Source: Welwitschia mirabilis (lineage: Eukaryota; Gnetophyta; Gnetopsida; Welwitschiales). From it: DNA of 64,000 nucleotides. The stretch spans positions 161,596,367 through 161,660,366 of the forward strand of contig JBOZIK010000001.1 of the NCBI GenBank assembly GCA_051453625.1. Reading direction: 5' to 3'. Both the position numbers and the translations under genes were made by a program. This document shows, in pieces, positions 1 to 11,183 of the stretch (positions within the stretch are counted from its first letter, which is position 1; each line of letters opens with the position of its first letter). Below the pieces are notes generated by a model, which was not told where the DNA came from, made no database searches, and worked only from the letters and a program-made list of their open reading frames with translations.

Positions 1-630
1 AAAAGAGTGCATTTTTGGAGTGCATTCTATTTGTTGTTTTCTATTATGTTTTATTATAAATAAGTCCTCCTTCGACTCTCCTCTCTATCTTTGATGCACT
101 AAAAATTCTCATGATAGGAGATCGAAGGGCAAGAGATCCATCTCAATAGTTGTAAAAAGACATTCCCTTGGTGGAGAGATATGCATCCTTTGAGGCCTGA
201 CTACTTTGTAATCTAAATGTTTAGTTCCTTTTAATATAAAAACTTTATTTTCATTATTACATTTATATTTGTTAGATGTCCCTTATAGTTTATATTGCCC
301 TTGATCTAGTAACAATTTTATTAGTGCTATAGATCTTAAGGGCAACCTTTTTTAAGACTGAAAGAAAGTAGTTTAACTTTATTTTGCATTGCATTTAGTT
401 AGTTGCATTTTACATTTGCATTGCATCTGTTATTTTCTACATAGTTCTTTAAGTTTGGTTACTTTAGTTTGGTGAAAATAAATCCTTGTTCTTCTCTCAT
501 AAGTCTTCAATGAGATACGACATTCAAGTTCACTTCTAACTATAGTGTGTTGTATTGTGTAAAATATCTATTTTATTTATGAATAACAAGATCTCTTTGA
601 GTATATATATTTACATAAATACACACTGCA
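1..630 (+). repeat. 5' LTR, 3' portion
   Basis: Matches 5993-6622 throughout, including the core promoter, a 'gtggagrg-ta-tgcatcct' stretch, the 'cccttgat-tag' block and the terminal CA. The upstream ~450 bp of this LTR lie outside the window. Confidence 0.85.
55..62 (+). promoter_or_regulatory. TATA box of the 5' LTR
   Basis: TATAAATA followed by AAGTCC. The same sequence is kept at 6044-6051 in the other LTR, so it is the likely Pol II core promoter of the element, with transcription starting about 25-35 bp downstream. Confidence 0.6.
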
Positions 631-636
631 ACAAAT

Positions 637-653
637 TAGCATCATTACTGGGG
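637..653 (+). other. Primer binding site, tRNA-Asp type, deaminated
   Basis: Six bases after the LTR end, TAGCATCATTACTGGGG matches the plant tRNA-Asp PBS TGGCGCCGTTGCCGGGG. All differences are G-to-A or C-to-T, most of them in former CpG or CHG contexts. This PBS is usual for Athila-type Ty3/gypsy elements. Confidence 0.75.
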
Positions 654-769
654 AACTGCTAAGAAACATGAGGATTATCGTCGTTTGGGTAAGTACATCA
701 AATTTATATTCAGTTATTTATTTATAGTGATATTGTATTTTAATTAAAAACCATAGATTTTCTATTTGT

Positions 770-960
770 AGTTTTATTTTTTTATTTTTTAGTTTTTTGG
801 TTCTCAGTTTTTATTTTTTTACTTTTTTGATTCTTGATTTTTATTTTTTTAGTTTTTTTATTTTTCAGTTCTCGATTTTTCTTGTTTTGGTTTTTTTTTT
901 AATTCTTAATTTTTATTTTTTAATTTTTTTTTGATTATCAATTTTTTATATTTTGTAATA
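770..960. repeat. T-rich irregular repeat block
   Basis: Tandem variants of a ~35-bp motif of the form 'tttttta-ttttttggttctcagttttta' lie at the 5' end of the internal region. A similar T-rich block lies at about 3650-3960 after the coding part. Both adjoin GTCATC/GATGAC quasi-palindromes. Confidence 0.6.
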
Positions 961-963
961 ACA

Positions 964-1232
964 GTTATCATCTCCTCTGTTGTTCTCATGACTAGGTGGA
1001 TGATAGATTTTTTTTCTTTGTTCTTTTACCTTCTGTTTTTGAATTTTGGATTGTCATTTTCTATGAGGATAATAATAATTTTATCATCTTCTATGCCATT
1101 AACATGACAAAAAAGACAACAGCTTACACATGTTTATCTATTTTTTAGTTTTTCACTCTGCTAAATTTTTGTTTTCTAATTTTTGAGTGTACGGTTCCCT
1201 CTATTGTTGCCATAATAGACAAGATGATAGTA
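964..1232. repeat. GTCATC...GATGAC quasi-palindromes, 5' group
   Basis: Three related ~40-bp modules at 964-1006, 1080-1122 and 1194-1232 each start with TCATC or TCCCTC, carry a central CATGAC/CATAAT and end with GATGATAG or a decayed form. They match modules at 3747-3787, 3855-3897, 5776-5820 and 5891-5932. Confidence 0.55.
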
Positions 1233-1506
1233 TCTTATTTTTTATTTTGTTTTTTTTTTATTGCAAGATATTGTGACATTGTCAATCCAAAAAAAGAAAT
1301 ATCAAAGAAAAAAGGATACTGATAGAAGAAAGTATCAGACAAGGATTGATGGCTTTAAAATAAAATCAGGAACACAATCTCTAGGTGCATACAATATTTC
1401 TTTCGAGTTCATTTTTATTAAAGCATTAAAAAAGAAAAACTTAATCATCACTTTTCATTTCTCTTGATCTTAAATTATATTCTCTTTTTTCCCATTCTTC
1501 TCAATT

Positions 1507-3505
1507 ATGGATAGTGATAAAAGGACTCTTAGGGAAATTCTTGCTGAAAGAAGGAGAAACTTAAAAACCCTTGAGGAGAATATTAAGAAAACACTTCAAG
1601 AACTTCTTGGCGAAAGTAAAATGATGTTGAGAATAGGGCTTAGATCCATTCCTCTTTTCAACCATATTATTAATCCCCTCCTTCTTTTCAAACTTTATGT
1701 AGGAATGATAATGAAAATCTTAGGGATTCAACCTTGTATAATTACTTTTATCCATCACATCCATCTCCATCCATTACTATGAAGAAGAACCATCTCCCAT
1801 GAACTACTACAAGGAAGAAATAATTTATGTAATGAATAAAAGTCTAAAAAATACAATAAAAGCATAGAAAATACCAACAAAAAATAGACAATTTGGTTAA
1901 GATCATTTAACAAATACTATTACAAAATCAAGGTTATCTTATAATATAATATCCTCAAACCTATCCTGCTTCATCTTACCTTGAGGTAAATAAGGAAAAC
2001 TTAGGGATAAAGAATATTGATTCTTGCTTTCAAATAGAAGATGAAATTTTAGATCAAACTTCAACATCCTACCCATTAGGAGATAAGCAAAGGGAAGGCA
2101 ACAATAATTCAACACTATCTTTCAATAATAAAGATGAGGATGGCCATTTATTAAATGATGATATTGAGGTGTTAGATTATATCTCTGAAATTCATTTACT
2201 AGATGAAGAATAAATTCATAAAAATTTAAGAATTTCTTAATTTATGATAGAAACAATGATCGTATTTCTCCTTCTAATGAAAATAATAACATGCAATAAG
2301 ATGATGAAAATGGTGAAGAAGAAGATGATGATGACATTGATATATTAGATCATATTCATTGTTTTCACATACACTGTAAGGATGAAGGAGTTCCCACTTT
2401 AAAAGAGGCCTAACTTATGTTATTAATAGAGATAAGTACTAAGATAAAATCAATAAAAAAGAAACAACTCAATAACAACAACTTAAATGAGGATTACAGT
2501 TTCGAGTTAATAGAATTATTCATAAAGGAAGAAGAGTCAAATCAAGAAACACTAGAACATCTTTCATCACATAATGGAGACAGTGAAAGCTTTCATTTTT
2601 ATATTCTTTTTAATGATCTTTTTGAGGAATCCACCAACTTCAAAAAGAAAAATAACCCTCAACAAAATAAAAAGAAAGAGCAAAATACAATCAATGATAA
2701 TGATAATAAAGAATAGGGAGATATGATCAATAAATAAATAATTCATTAAAATAACTCTTTAAATCATGTCCTTATCATTAAAAGTAGTAAGACACATCAC
2801 CTTAAGTACTCAACTCCAAAAATCGCATAATCCTTTTCTTTGAAAACTTCAAAAAGTAACATCTTTTTCTCCTTTACAAAGCCAACTCTACTTTATGCTT
2901 TCAATGATAATTCTTTTCAAAAATAAAACTTTAGAATATCTTGAAACTCTAAATTAGGGTAAGCCATACCTTCTTGATTCAAATTCATGTTTAAGATTAA
3001 ATGTTAAAGAGATTCTTAAGTATGTAAAACCTATCTTAATCACTCAACTCAAGAAGTTTCTTATAAATCATTCGATCTCAAATAATACATCCCTTATTCA
3101 ATATCAAGATCTTAATGCAATTTATAATTCAAATCCTTCATGTAATAAGTTTGATAAGAGTTTGTTTTTCCATGATTTATATGAGCTTTTTATCTCTTAT
3201 GTTGTTGATAAATCTTATAAAAACAAAATACCATGTGCTCATTGGAAAAAGCCCTATTTTCTTACTAAAAATCCATGTCTTAAATCAAATGATAGAAAAC
3301 ATTTTAAAGAGCTTTCAAAATCATCTTGAAGACTTTCTTTAAAACCCTTCTTACATAATGAGACTTTGGATTCATAAATTTTTCATAAGAGATTATTTGT
3401 CAATGATACTTATCATTTTTTTATCTATTATTTGAATTCTAAAAATTGCACTATCAAAGTTTTATCTTTTTTATTCTCTCTTCTTTCACTTGATTTTAAT
3501 TAGAA
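1507..3505 (+). pseudogene. Decayed gag-like ORF of the non-autonomous element
   Basis: The clearest start is the ATG at 1507, opening MDSDKRTLREILAERRR, a highly charged, helix-prone N-terminus. A proline/tyrosine-rich stretch with YFYPSHPSPS follows in another frame (about 1720-1770). An acidic Asn/Asp/Glu-rich region comes next (about 1980-2720, with runs such as NGEEEDDDDIDILDHIH), then a Lys/Phe-rich part with a phrase FDKSLFFHDLYELFISYVVD (about 3146-3205) that ends near 3505. Stops are mostly TAA/TAG where CAA/CAG would keep the frame. I found no zinc knuckle and no enzymatic domain. A charged N-terminus followed by proline/tyrosine-rich sequence resembles Athila-type gag N-termini, but I do not recognise a named domain. 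A structural protein role is inferred from its place after the PBS and first in the element. Confidence 0.45.
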
Positions 3506-3746
3506 ATGATTGCATACCTTTTATGTTTTATCAATAAGTAAACATTTGGTTTAAACCTCATTTCTCTAAAAGAATATTACATCTTGAGATCATCTAAACA
3601 AATCCTCCCCTTTGTCTTTCTTTTTAATAAACATTTTGAAATACATTTTAGGAATCGAATAAAACTTGTTTACTTTAGTTCTTCCTTTTGATTTTATGAT
3701 TTTTAATTTGATTTTTTTAATCTTTTTATTTTGATTTTTTATGTGT

Positions 3747-3897
3747 GTCATCCCTTTTGTTATCCCCATGATAATAAGGATAATAGTCTCTATTTTATTT
3801 TATTCCTTTAGGTTTCTGCTCTATTTTTATTTTCTATGTTTACTTTCTATTCTTGTTGTCCTCTCTGTCATCTAGACGATGAGAAGGATGACTGTTA
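3747..3897. repeat. GTCATC...GATGAC quasi-palindromes, 3' group
   Basis: Two further modules lie at 3747-3787 (GTCATCCC...CCCCATGATAATAAGG) and 3855-3897 (CTGTCATCTAGACGATGAG...GGATGACTG), just downstream of the coding part and inside a T-rich block like the one at 770-960. Confidence 0.55.
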
Positions 3898-4431
3898 GTA
3901 GTTTTGGTTTTCTGTTATTTTAATAAAATACATTTTGATGTCTCTATTGATATTTCTAACTTAACTACTTAATAATTTTAAAATTTAATGGACAAAGATT
4001 GGAATTATTTAAGCAACCATATGAATTTTCTCTTATCTTTTTCCTTTAGAGGTCATTATGATATTACTTGATTGTCTTTCAAACATGACTTATGTATTTA
4101 TTTTTATGATTAGTCTTTTGACCTAGGCATTTTATAATAATAAGATTAGATTCATCCAATCTTAATACATTCCCATGTCTATTGAACAAAGATTATTTAT
4201 TTTTTATGTTTTTCTCAATGGTGAAAAGGTCTTAGATTGTTTAAAGGTGTTCTTTTTTGTTTTCATCTTATGACTTCACCTTTGTCTTTTGGAGTGTTTC
4301 GTCATGTGAAATGTTTTCTTTTATGCAAAAAAAAAAAGAAAAATACAAATAAGAAAAAAAGTGAAATAAGACCATGATGTCTTATTTGAGATATTTCTAG
4401 AACATGATCAGCATGATGGCCTACTCCAAAT

Positions 4432-4565
4432 ACATCAAGGTAAATATTTCTGAGAGGAGCCTTTAGTAGTGTAATATGCTACTTATGGAAACTCCACTAA
4501 GAGATCAGTTCGTCATACTTCATGGATCTTTACTTCTCTAAATGTGGTAGTACTTCCCTTATCAT
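4432..4565. repeat. Shared 3' internal block, copy 1
   Basis: 'gaggagcctttagtagtgta' and the following ~100 bp, including a start-like 'tggatctttacttctctaa', recur at 28858-29012 behind the integrase of the Athila/Tat-like element. This ties the non-autonomous element to that lineage. Confidence 0.65.
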
Positions 4566-5533
4566 GAATAATAAAATTAGTAAAATCTTACAAGATTTAG
4601 AGGCATTACTTATTTTCTAGACTCTTAGCCTTTCCACATGATCATTTTATTTCTTAAGATTTAGGTGTTTATTTTAAAATGTTGGTAGGTGAGAATATTT
4701 TTTTAAGTAACTATTTGATTTAATCATTTATTATTTAAATAATTTTATTTCTAGCATCGTCATAATTACTATCTTATCGAATGAAATTTTTTATACATCA
4801 AGTCATGCATTTTTAAATCAAGTGATGTTATGACTTCTTTCATGAGAGCCTGCTAGGTTAAAATTTCATATAGATTAGCTAGCTTTTGTTTATGTTACCA
4901 TATGTCCATTATTTTTGTTTTCTTTTGTTATTTAGTTAGTTATTTTAAAGTCATTTCCATATTTTCTTATCTTTTTAGGACTTAATATTAAATGCTTTCC
5001 TTACTTAGTTTTCAATAAAGAGTTGATTTCTTACTTAGAAAAATTTTTAATAATCTTATGATATTTATTTTTTAGTGTTTTGGACTTGTAAATGCTACTC
5101 TAAATCATTTTGTAATGGAACATTTTTCTTTACTTATCAGAATAGTTCATACATCTATATTTTTCCAATCTGATATTTCTGTAATTAGCTTTGCACTTAA
5201 TTTAAAAAGATGTCTAGATTCACAAACACCTATCATTTGCCTTCCCACTTCCATTTTCTTTCTTGCTTTATATACAATATGGGGCGTGTTGTTTTTCTGG
5301 GGATGGGTAGAACCCATTTTCATGGCTCATTTTTAAATTTTTGAGTTATTTAAAACTTTTATAAGACATAATTTTAAAATTTTTACTCCATACACATTAT
5401 GTATTATAGGATATTTTGCTATGAGATGTGTTTTATGAACCTATTTTATAATTTTCAATTTGATTTTTTGTAAGACAAACTAGCTCGTAATTATAGCTTT
5501 TTACTTGGTTTTTGTGACGGGCTGATAAAGGCT

Positions 5534-5544
5534 AAGTGAAGGGA
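5534..5544 (+). other. Polypurine tract (candidate)
   Basis: AAGTGAAGGGA lies two bases before the inferred LTR start TGTTATAC at 5547. This is the expected place for plus-strand priming. One pyrimidine interrupts the tract. Confidence 0.5.
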
Positions 5545-5546
5545 TA

Positions 5547-6622
5547 TGTTATACTACCAATTTTTGGTTATTTGATGAGGTTTTATGAGCTATTTTTAAA
5601 ACATTTATATAAGTTTAGATGCAATTCTCAGGATTTTAGAGAATCAGTGGAAAATCTCAGAAATGTGCGATTCTTGGCATAATTTGAGGCATTTAAAGCA
5701 CATTCTAATGCATAGAGATGTGAGGAATATTACTGATAGAAATGTTAGCTTCTCCTTAATAAAATAATTAAAGAAGGTCATCTTCCCCTTTGTCATCCCC
5801 ATGACAGATGGGATGACAACAACATTTGATGTTTCTATGGACTATTAAAACATTGCTGAGTCATCATGTTGAATCATTTTTATAATGAGCTATCATCTCC
5901 ATCATCGTCTGGATGATAGTTAGGATGATACTAACATTGTAACCAACTTTGACTGTTAACCTCTTTGACCATTTTGTCCATTTCTTTTATGTAAAGAAGT
6001 GCATATTATAGTACCTTTTTGTATCATTTTTTGTATATAACCCTATAAATAAGTCCCTCTTCAACTCTCCTCTCTATCTTTGATGAACTGGAAATTCTCG
6101 TGATAGGAGATTGAAGGATGGAAGATCCATCTCGAGAGTTATTAAAAAAACATTTCTTTGGTGGAGGGCTATGTATCCTCCATTGAGGCCTGGCTATTTT
6201 ATAATCTAGATGTTTGGTTCCTTTTAATAGCAAAACTCTATTTTCATTATTACATTTAGATTTTATATATTGTTTATGATTTGTGTTGCCCTTGATTTAG
6301 TGACAATTTCATTAGTAATATAGATCTTAAGGGCAGCCTTTGTTAAGACTTAAAAAAGTAGTTTAGTTTCATTTTGCATTGCATTTAGTTAGTTGCATTT
6401 TGCATTTGCATTACAACCTTTATTTTCTACATATTTCTTTAAGTTTGGTTACTTTACTTTGGTAAAAATCAATCCTTATTCTTCTTTCGTAAGTCTTTAA
6501 TGAGATACGACATTTAGATTCATTCCCAACTATACTAATGTATTGTATTATGTAAAATATCTATTTTATTTGTAAATGACAGAATCTTTTGAGCATAAAC
6601 ATTTGCATAAATACACATCACA
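5547..6622 (+). repeat. 3' LTR (~1076 bp)
   Basis: Starts with TG at 5547 after the purine tract and ends with CA at 6622. The last ~630 bp match bases 1-630. TATAAATA lies at 6044-6051. Two GTCATC/GATGAC quasi-palindromes (5776-5820 and 5891-5932) lie in the U3 part. The start is inferred, since the matching part of the other LTR is outside the window. Confidence 0.75.
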
Positions 6623-7130
6623 ATAATGTCACCTTATTCCATGATCTTTTTTCCTTTTGAAAGTTTATATCACATATTCTATTATTTTTGATGATGCATA
6701 AATCCTTTTTAGCTTTAAGCTTAATAGAAAGTATCATATTATTACAGGAAGTAATTTTTTACTTGGCTCATTCTCCTTTTATCCTTTCTTATATATTCAT
6801 CTTGATGCACCACACTAAGGACCTTCATTTTTTTCCTTATCATGTTTCTAATATAATACATAGTCATTAGAGCATGCATGTATTTTATGATATTTAATAC
6901 CTAGATGATGAAGTGTCCTTTTTAATTCATCATGAAAACTTGGAATTGTATTACCTTCTAGAAAGAGTCATGTAAGAGCTCAAGAAACATTAAAAATTTT
7001 GAATTTCACCATTCATCTATTGCTTTTATGGTGAGTAATTTGATAATCATATAAAGCTTTGAATATTTCATGCAACTAGGATATGGTGGCTCCTTAGCAT
7101 ATTTATTTAGCCTATCATGTTCTACATTTT
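6623..7130 (-). pseudogene. CACTA (En/Spm) transposase relic, TNP2/Transposase_21 type
   Basis: Reading the minus strand with frame changes from 7130 down gives AKEPPYPSCMKYSKLY, then an IDEWWNSKF-like stretch, then KIHACSNDYVLYQKH, then QCGASR, then LKRIYASSK and KKDHG. This order matches the TNP2 family: the EPLYPGC..FTKL segment, a 'W..KSF..LL.LL' segment, a DACPNDC.LY box, C.KCG.SR and a P.LKR.F.S/N motif before the R..DG segment. The zinc-binding cysteines are partly kept. The reading stops where the LTR begins at 6622, so the LTR element interrupted the transposase. Several frameshifts and stops make it non-functional. I did not find the CACTA terminal inverted repeats. Confidence 0.7.
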
Positions 7131-8799
7131 TTTTTGTCACCATATTAATTATTAAAATTTGCAAACATTATGATTGTTTTCTCTTCATGTGATTTTTAAC
7201 CATTATTAAAGTATGTGAAGGCTTATTTCACCATTGAAATTGGATCATCTTGTAAGATATTATTTCCACTAGAAGAATTATATGTTCCTCTAAAGTTTTC
7301 CCATACGTAGTCCACTTTACATAGGTAAGATTCATGGCTTTTCATAAGAGATTCTCAAAGACTATATTTGGCTATTGATAATAAGTGTTACATCATTTTA
7401 CACATGGGAACAATATGCCTAAAGAATTTTCAATATTTTTATTTGTAAATTATATGAATTTGATGATACTATTCTCATACTTTATTGACTTCCTACATAT
7501 ATTAATATTATAAATATGCTTACATAATGTTATTTAAAGTTATGGATAAGGTTCTAAATGTATTTGATTATGTAATACCTATCCATAAACATCCAGCTCT
7601 TATCTTTTACATAATTGGATTCATTACTTAATGATGATGAATGTAATAACATCATCACATTTATCCATATAATATTTTTAAAAACAAGTTAATTATCAAA
7701 AGGAACTATTAACAGTTGTTAAAATTCAACATAAATATCAAGTAGTAAAATGACAATCCAATATTAAATTACCTAACTAAAGCTAAAATGTCAAATTAGT
7801 ATTCTAGTAAATAACCCTAATTAACAATACCCTAAATAGAGTGTAGAGCATTATTAGGTAAGTTAGATCATAGGAAACTATAAAATAAACTAAAAACAAT
7901 ACCATATTTCACCATTTAATATAATTTCAAAAAATTCATTAAGTAGAGCACAATTGAGATTCTTGGATGATGGATATGACATATTATCATTAAACTTATG
8001 GTTTGGCTTCTTGTACCATGGAAGTGATTTATTTCTAATGTTTGAAAATACAATGTAAATCATGGTGGGATTAACATCTATATAAAACTCCTATGTATAC
8101 ATATATCAATAATCAATGTTTATCTATACATCAAGGTACTTAAGTCATGGACATCTAATTTATTATAGTGTTATCATTTTCCAAGAAAGATAAAAGTGGT
8201 AGTTGTATTAGGTAGGCATGATAAATACGTTAGTTAGTGTGAATTACAAATCTTTAATACTTTATTGATTTCTCAAAATCACAAGTAATGGGATGTGGAG
8301 CCTATGCTATGAAGTGGATTTTTTATATACCTTATTCTTTGGGTTATTTTACCTCTGTAAAATACATTTTAATGGACTAAGGAACTTTTCATAGGACTTG
8401 CAATCTATATACTATTGTACTTATTCTTTGCAAGAAAGTGTAGTTTCTTTTTAGTTTTCTACTTTATAAAGAATAATTATGTCATTAACTATGCTTTTCC
8501 TACTATCTCAATGCACCTAAAAGTAGAACCACTTTTCTTAGATGTACATGTTTACTTCATTTTTTTACAAGTCAAGCATATTAGACAATATAAAGAGTTC
8601 TAACTCATAGAACCAAGCAAGTAGCTCAAAGCATATGCAATGAGAATGATTTCATGTATAAAGGGAAGATGTATCATAAATAAGTAGTTGACAAAAGACA
8701 TTTAGATAATAATTAGTTGTAAAAATGTTATTGTTAGCATAGGTCTGGTCTTTTTCCACTTCTATCTATTGAGATGCTAAATGGCCCCTAATAGAATGG
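7131..8799. other. AT-rich intergenic DNA, no recognisable gene
   Basis: No domain could be read on either strand. Part of it may be the rest of the CACTA element, but no motif supports this. Confidence 0.4.
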
Positions 8800-8905
8800 A
8801 TCAACTTAAGCTTATGTCTCTTATTTTACCTCACAGCTTATGAAATGAGGTTATTTCACATAATTATTAGCTCAAATGGGCTTAGCATATGGCTAATAGT
8901 ATGGA
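8800..8905. repeat. Dispersed repeat, copy 1
   Basis: 'ttacctcacagcttatgaaa' and flanking sequence ending in 'tagcatatggctaatagtat' recur at 10248-10353 in the same orientation. About 85 of 105 bases look alike. No terminal inverted repeat or coding content was seen. Confidence 0.7.
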
Positions 8906-10247
8906 TTAATGTAAAAGCAACTCTTAAGTTGTAATCCCATGTGGTTGGAAAGAAATACATGATAAGATATATGCCAAAATCAAAATCTAATGCCAACCAA
9001 ACTATTTGCGAGATAATTGAACATGACTTAAATCCATTGTAGATCTAACCTCTATTTAAAGCATTATTACCTAAATACCTTGCAAAAATGCTTCATAGGT
9101 AACAACACAATTACTTTACCATGTTGACATGCTTTTTGTATCCTGTGACCATATTTCATATAACATAAGTCCATAATAAGGTATTTCTATTCAGCTAACT
9201 TTTTCTAAACCACCATTTTATCTTTTAAATTTTAGTACTCTTTCTTAGGAGTAAGTTATGTTTACATGAAGTAACAATACTTGCATTTTTTTTGTTTTAA
9301 TTAAATAAAAAATTATTATTGAGTCATGATCATCATGATTTTATGTAGATGTGTCCTAAAGACGTTATGTTCAAAATTCATCTTCTTCTTATCTAAATCT
9401 TACAACAAAAGGTTAAACATGCAATTATAATTAAATCTCTGTAAGTTACTTACTTTTACTATTACAAAACAATAGAAATTATTAATGCTATGATTTCTTT
9501 ACTAGTTATTTAGACCTTTTATCTAGCTATAGGAAATGCTGAAGGTAATATCTATTAAAAAATGTAAAGTTAAAAGATAAAGCCTTTATAAGATCTAGTG
9601 ATCAGACTCTTCCAGATGACCTTAAGATACTTCTACAAATGTAATGGCCTTCGTTAGGTCATTGGACATCCTTTTATAAATACCTAATATAGGTTAATCA
9701 TTAGATCTTTAGCTAGATTCAATAGATGTATAAGACCATTTTTCTAGGCCATCCAAAACCAAGAATTATAGGAATATTATGATATGAAAAAAATGTATAC
9801 TTCTTCAAACTAGAAAAAACCATCTAAATTTGTATTAACACCTAGTTTTAGAAGCTCCATATGAGAAAAATTATACATCAAAGTACTATGAAATGCAAGA
9901 TATAAAGATTAAAATAACAAATATGTATGCACATCTCACTATCAGTGTCCTTGAAAAACAATTATCTCTCCTTTATTCTATAATCAAAAGTCTACAATAG
10001 AAAATAGACTTATAGAATAAAAGGAGATGTTAATCTCCTTTCAAAGAGAGTCATGCTAACTAGAATAATTAGATATAGGTTTTGCACTCTACATTTATAT
10101 ATATATAAATTTTGGCAAAGTATCATTTCATCTGTATGAAAACCCATTGAGACAACTTTATAAACATTTCCATAAAAACCATTCCAAGGTTTCACGCTGA
10201 ATGACCCTAGTGCACTACAAAGTGGAATAACAACCTTCGATGCTATA

Positions 10248-10353
10248 CTACCAACTTGATCTTACCTCTCTCATTTTACCTCACAGCTTATGAAATGAGA
10301 TGATTTCACATACTTATTTACCCAAGTATACTAGCATATGGCCAATAGTATGA
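10248..10353. repeat. Dispersed repeat, copy 2
   Basis: Second copy of the 8800-8905 repeat, in direct orientation about 1.45 kb away. The pair could be remnants of two LTRs or of a short transposon; the sequence does not decide. Confidence 0.7.
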
Positions 10354-10434
10354 AATGTTTATAATGGAAACTTAGATTCTTAAAATGTGCTTACTTTTCT
10401 AGGTTTTAAAAGTGATCATCAAGTATGTTTTCTT

Positions 10435-10552
10435 TCAATTATGATTTCTTCTATACTCTACTTTTATTTAGTATTATGAGTTAATATTTTATTTCAATTA
10501 TGCTTTCTTCTATACTCTACTTTTATTTAGTATTATGAGTTAATATTTTATT
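10435..10552. repeat. 59-bp tandem duplication
   Basis: Units 10435-10493 and 10494-10552 differ at only one base (gattt versus gcttt). This makes it much younger than the surrounding decayed sequence. Confidence 0.9.
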
Positions 10553-11118
10553 TCTAAGCAACTAATAATAATGGATACTTGTAATCATTTCAAATAAGAT
10601 CTATGGTTTTTCAACCATCATTTGAATAGGCAATAACATTCTTTCAAAATAGAGAGTATATTACATGGCTTAACAGATAGAAATTTTGATCAAGGCATAT
10701 TATATAATCAACTATCATATTTTAAACAAAAGAAATGTAAAAAAAATTAATATTATTGTAAAATTCTAGAACTATAGAGATGCTCACATAGAACTCTCTT
10801 TTCATGGGGAAATTTTATAGTACTATGTTAGAAGAGTCATTATTATTTGATAACTTCTTTCTTTTTAAGATAACTAGAGTTACATAGGATCAATCGAGAT
10901 AGAGTTGTGTAGATGTTATTGCAAAGATAACCAGAATTTCTAGTAATTTTTAGATATGTACATGTAACATTTAAGAGTAGAAGTTGCTCAGAGATTTTTA
11001 GAAGGAGTGCAATATTATTTTTCAATAGATGCATAAAAATAATTTAGTACTTTTATATTAAACAATATAATTAGTTTAACAATACTATTTTCTACCATGA
11101 TTATACTCATAAGGTAAT

Positions 11119-11138
11119 CCCTCTCTCTCTCTCTCTCG

Positions 11139-11181
<43 letters not shown>
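11119..11181. repeat. Compound (CT)n(AT)n microsatellite
   Basis: CT repeats at 11119-11150, with one CG interruption, run directly into AT repeats to 11181. Confidence 0.95.

Positions 11182-11183
<2 letters not shown>

Larger units (their letters stand above)
1..6622 (+). mobile_element. Non-autonomous Ty3/gypsy-like LTR retrotransposon (5' edge cut by window)
   Basis: Bases 1-630 and about 5993-6622 are clearly the same sequence, both starting near a TATAAATAAGTCC block and ending in TACACAC/TCACA, so they are two LTRs in direct orientation. A tRNA-Asp-type primer binding site follows the left copy and a purine tract precedes the right copy. The ~4.9-kb internal region carries one decayed gag-like coding region (about 1507-3505). 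No aspartic protease, reverse transcriptase, RNase H or integrase motif was found in it, so mobility would have needed enzymes in trans. T-rich stretches and GTCATC/GATGAC quasi-palindromes flank the coding part. The element lies in a CACTA transposase relic on its right side. The left target-site duplication is outside the window. The structure is confident; the lineage (Athila/Tat-related) is inferred from the PBS and from a block shared with the element at 23-29 kb. Confidence 0.85.

Noticed and set aside
5115-5336. 73-codon plus-strand frame in the non-autonomous element
   Set aside because: Hydrophobic, isolated, and located in the untranslated 3' part near the PPT. No motif.
10010-10260. 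Minus-strand frame with VKPWNGFYGNVYKVVSMGFH
   Set aside because: It reads like decayed coding sequence for ~80 codons but matches no family I know and has no supporting context.
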